Shown piece after piece: positions 19,142-21,054 of a DNA stretch of 21,054 nucleotides (positions are counted from its first letter, which is position 1; each line of letters starts with the position of its first letter). The notes under the pieces are model-generated. The model was not told the DNA's origin. It saw nothing but the letters and a program-made list of their open reading frames with translations, and did not search any database. The translations under genes were made by a program, and so were the position numbers. Source of the stretch: a virus; the IMG/VR virus record IMGVR_UViG_3300031857_001660, positions 1 through 21,054 of that record. One strand, 5' to 3'.

Positions 19142-19809
19142 TGAAAGTCTTTATCGGTTGGGACAGTCGTGAGGACATTGCATATCAGGTGTGCAGGGAG
19201 TCATTGGCTAGGAACTCTTCCGAATGGCTCGACATCAAGCCGATCAAGCAGCAGGAGATGCGTGAGCGTGGTTTGTATTGGCGTGAGCATGACCCTCTAT
19301 CTTCTACCGAGTTTTCGTTCACTCGTTTCCTGACACCGTATCTAGTTGGATACAAAGGGTGGGCGTTGTTCATGGACTGTGATTTTCTCTGGCGAGGAGA
19401 TGTGGCAGGGATCATGGACTACGCTGATCCGAATGTCCCGGTCATGGTGGTGCAGCACAGGTACGAGCCGAAGGAGACGACCAAGATGGACGGTGCGGTA
19501 CAACACCAATACCCGAGAAAGAATTGGTCGAGCCTGATGCTGTTCAACTGCGGTCACGAAAGCGTGAAGCATGGGCTGACACTAGAGCAAGTCAACATCG
19601 GCACTGGGATGTACTTGCATCAACTGAAGTGGGCGGGGACGCACATCGGTGCACTACCGATTGCATACAACTACTTGGAAGGGTGGCATACGAAGAACGA
19701 TTGCCCGAACCCCGTGGCTGTTCACTTCACCCGTGGCGGTCCTTGGTTCAAAGACTGGGGCAACGTGGAATATGCCGACGAATGGTTAGCAGTAGCGAAG
19801 GAGATGTGA
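19141..19809 (+). CDS. Glycosyltransferase, GT-A type (222 aa)
   Basis: A small GT-A enzyme starting MKVFIGWDSREDIAYQVCRE. The metal-binding DxD is DCD in ALFMDCDFLW, at about residues 79-81. A late HFTRGGPWF supplies the usual C-terminal histidine. It is typical of a family seen in aquatic phages. The ATG at 19141 shares its first base with the last base of the previous stop and has GAGG seven bases upstream. A GTG three bases earlier is possible. It resembles the C-terminal domain of its upstream neighbour in general plan, so the two may build one glycan. Acceptor unknown. Confidence 0.87.
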   Translation: MKVFIGWDSREDIAYQVCRESLARNSSEWLDIKPIKQQEMRERGLYWREHDPLSSTEFSFTRFLTPYLVGYKGWALFMDCDFLWRGDVAGIMDYADPNVPVMVVQHRYEPKETTKMDGAVQHQYPRKNWSSLMLFNCGHESVKHGLTLEQVNIGTGMYLHQLKWAGTHIGALPIAYNYLEGWHTKNDCPNPVAVHFTRGGPWFKDWGNVEYADEWLAVAKEM

Positions 19810-19810
19810 C

Positions 19811-20083
19811 ATGGCAAGAGTAGAAGCAGCGGTGAAGCCGCCGAAGGACGCAGAGTACGCCGAGTTGATCGTGGACAAGACCCACGTGAAGGCTGTGCCG
19901 AGCGAAACGGTGTGGGCAAAGATTGGTGACAACGGTGGTCTTGAAGTCATCCGGTGGGACATCATCGAGATGTATGCCAAGCAGTATGACATCGATAACA
20001 AGAATCGTTCGCAGTCGCACGTGATGTGCAAGTTACTAGTGTTGGTGCGAGATGAGACGAGAAAGCAGTTTACCGAGGTATAA
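19811..20083 (+). CDS. Conserved small phage protein of unknown function (90 aa)
   Basis: A 90-residue soluble protein. Residues ~18-50 (ELIVDKTHVKAVPSETVWAK then GDNGGLEVIRWDIIEMYAK) look like a small beta-alpha fold, followed by a basic QSHVMCKLLVLVRDET strand. No family is recognised. AAGGAG is seven bases before the ATG. It follows the glycosyltransferase by one base, so it is part of the same operon, but whether it belongs to the sugar pathway cannot be told. Confidence 0.72.
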   Translation: MARVEAAVKPPKDAEYAELIVDKTHVKAVPSETVWAKIGDNGGLEVIRWDIIEMYAKQYDIDNKNRSQSHVMCKLLVLVRDETRKQFTEV

Positions 20084-20089
20084 GACAAT

Positions 20090-20341
20090 ATGACCAACGA
20101 ATCAAAGCCGAAGGTGGCGTCGGAAACATCAATGATTGTAGACAATCTGTCCCCACCCGGCGCTTGGAAAGACGAGATGAGTGCTGCCCCTTGGGGCTAT
20201 GGTCAAAGTCAACAGAAACTCGTAGAGCGATCCTTAGAGAATATACGGAGAGCGGGACTATTCGACGAGGCTACAGTCCTCTCATTAGAGTTGAGTACTT
20301 TGAAGACTGAACTGGAGCATCTGCGAGGGCTAAAAGGATAG
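20090..20341 (+). CDS. Small helical protein of unknown function (83 aa)
   Basis: The N-terminal 45 residues are polar and proline/glycine-containing (PPGAWKDEMSAAPWGYGQSQ). The rest is a helix with heptad character ending LSTLKTELEHLRGLKG, likely a short coiled coil for oligomerisation. GAGG is 11 nt upstream. No recognised motif, cysteines or membrane segment. Confidence 0.68.
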   Translation: MTNESKPKVASETSMIVDNLSPPGAWKDEMSAAPWGYGQSQQKLVERSLENIRRAGLFDEATVLSLELSTLKTELEHLRGLKG

Positions 20342-20357
20342 GGTAAAATTGTGCCGT

Positions 20358-20783
20358 ATGAAGATCACTTACGGCCAAGTCGATGCTTCAGATCCGGGGG
20401 TCAAGCGGCAACTGAAGGTGCTGCAAAAGGCCTGTCTCCCGGCGGATGATCTGTACTTTCCTGAAGACGGGGTGTGGTGGATGGCGCATCACAAAGTTAC
20501 CCCGATAGGATTTAGTTGTCTGTCGCCATCACAGCAAATGGAGGATGGTATCTATCTGGGTCGCTGCGGTGTGCTGAGTGCTTACCGGGGGTACGGCATT
20601 CAACGGCAGATGATCCGACTACGAGTTCAGTGGGCTAGAAGGCATGGGTATAGATGGGCTGTGTCGGATACAACTGACAACATACCGAGTGCCAACAACC
20701 TGATCTCGTGCGGCTTCAGACTTTATACCCCCAAGATCACGTACTCGTTCGCAAGAGCGTTGTACTGGAGGAAACGACTCTGA
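20358..20783 (+). CDS. GNAT-family acetyltransferase (141 aa)
   Basis: The core GIYLGRCGVLSAYRGYGIQR, with R-G-Y-G as the acetyl-CoA-binding R/Q-x-x-G-x-G/A motif, is followed by a helix and by AVSDTTDNIPSANNLISCGF. Both are standard GNAT motifs A and B, and the length is normal. The ATG at 20358 is used. An in-frame TTG at 20349, with AGGG five bases upstream, would add three residues and cannot be excluded. Substrate unknown. Phage GNATs may modify host proteins, toxins or sugars, and the upstream glycosyltransferases make a sugar target possible. Confidence 0.85.
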   Translation: MKITYGQVDASDPGVKRQLKVLQKACLPADDLYFPEDGVWWMAHHKVTPIGFSCLSPSQQMEDGIYLGRCGVLSAYRGYGIQRQMIRLRVQWARRHGYRWAVSDTTDNIPSANNLISCGFRLYTPKITYSFARALYWRKRL

Positions 20784-20792
20784 GGGGGGTTC

Positions 20793-21054
20793 ATGCCATT
20801 CAAGGACGAGGCCATACGCAAGGCCAAGCAGAAGGTGTACGCACGGAAGTGGTACGAAGGGAACAGACAAGAGGTTATCAAGAGAGCAAGGAAGGGTAGA
20901 GATAAAAACAGAGTAGAGTGGATCGCGTACAAGTCGAAGCAGCGGTGTAGTCACTGTCGGAAAAAACACCCGGCTATCATTGACTTTCACCATGTCATCA
21001 AAGAAGGTAAGCGATCTGTTAACTACTTGGCTGTGAGACAAAGAAACATAGCCG
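20793..21054 (+). CDS. HNH endonuclease, N-terminal part (runs off right edge)
   Basis: The ATG at 20793 has a GAGGGGGG ribosome site a few bases upstream. The visible 87 residues are strongly basic: MPFKDEAIRKAKQKVYARKW, then a helical stretch, then CSHCRKKHPAIIDFHHVIKE. The CxxC plus DFHH is the first half of an HNH/zinc-finger nuclease. The second zinc CxxC and final histidine would be past the edge. It could be a free-standing homing endonuclease or a replication or packaging nuclease. It is the last gene seen and may be partial only because the window ends. Confidence 0.85.
   Translation, partial: MPFKDEAIRKAKQKVYARKWYEGNRQEVIKRARKGRDKNRVEWIAYKSKQRCSHCRKKHPAIIDFHHVIKEGKRSVNYLAVRQRNIA

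Noticed and set aside
1-21054. tRNA genes, integrase, attachment sites or insertion sequences
   Set aside because: No cloverleaf-like segment, recombinase motif, terminal inverted repeat or target duplication was seen by eye. A tRNA search program was not available.

Overview
This window is an internal stretch of a tailed double-stranded DNA phage genome (Caudoviricetes), or possibly a related prophage. The main evidence is a head and packaging block with a large terminase (Walker A, Walker B and an RNase H-like nuclease domain), a very large P22-type portal, a scaffold-like protein and a virion protein running off the left edge. A dense set of short overlapping genes with strong Shine-Dalgarno sites fits this. 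The gene set resembles uncultured aquatic podovirus-like phages as I remember them; no search was run. No integrase, repressor, tRNA, CRISPR array or insertion sequence was recognised. The host cannot be named. No DNA polymerase, primase or lysis gene lies in the window.

Layout: bases 1-6984 are transcribed leftward. In transcription order they encode a probable small terminase, a zinc-ribbon protein, the large terminase, the portal, a 62-residue protein, a GroES-like protein, a scaffold-like protein, a 149-residue protein and the start of a structural protein. A divergent control region (6985-7354) has a leftward promoter, G-rich tracts and a rightward promoter with a structured leader. Bases 7355-8126 hold a 223-residue protein of unknown function and a 12-residue peptide ORF, closed by a strong intrinsic terminator. 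Bases 8167-8860 lack credible genes and are packed with short repeats; this is the best replication-origin candidate. Rightward transcription resumes from a promoter at 8864 and continues to the right edge through four small genes, a MoxR ATPase / VWA-metallopeptidase cassette (10120-14567), a VRR-NUC nuclease, an HTH-DUF3310 fusion, a ParB-like protein, a methyltransferase, two glycosyltransferase genes, a GNAT acetyltransferase and a partial HNH nuclease.

The most striking signal is a dyad-symmetric 13-mer, CTGACNNNGTCAG, usually extended to TCTGACNNNGTCAGA. I found twelve exact copies by eye, all between 7252 and 14970, against about 0.02 expected by chance in the whole window. One overlaps the -35 region of a promoter. 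Five sit 10-13 nt upstream of a start codon, directly against the Shine-Dalgarno sequence. Two lie in the putative origin and three are inside genes. This looks like the operator set of an unrecognised phage regulator controlling the early/middle region. The structural operon and the distal right-hand genes lack it.

Three genes or peptides are short enough to be missed by ordinary ORF cut-offs: a 12-residue peptide at 8088, a 36-residue membrane microprotein at 9369 and a 38-residue basic protein at 17160.
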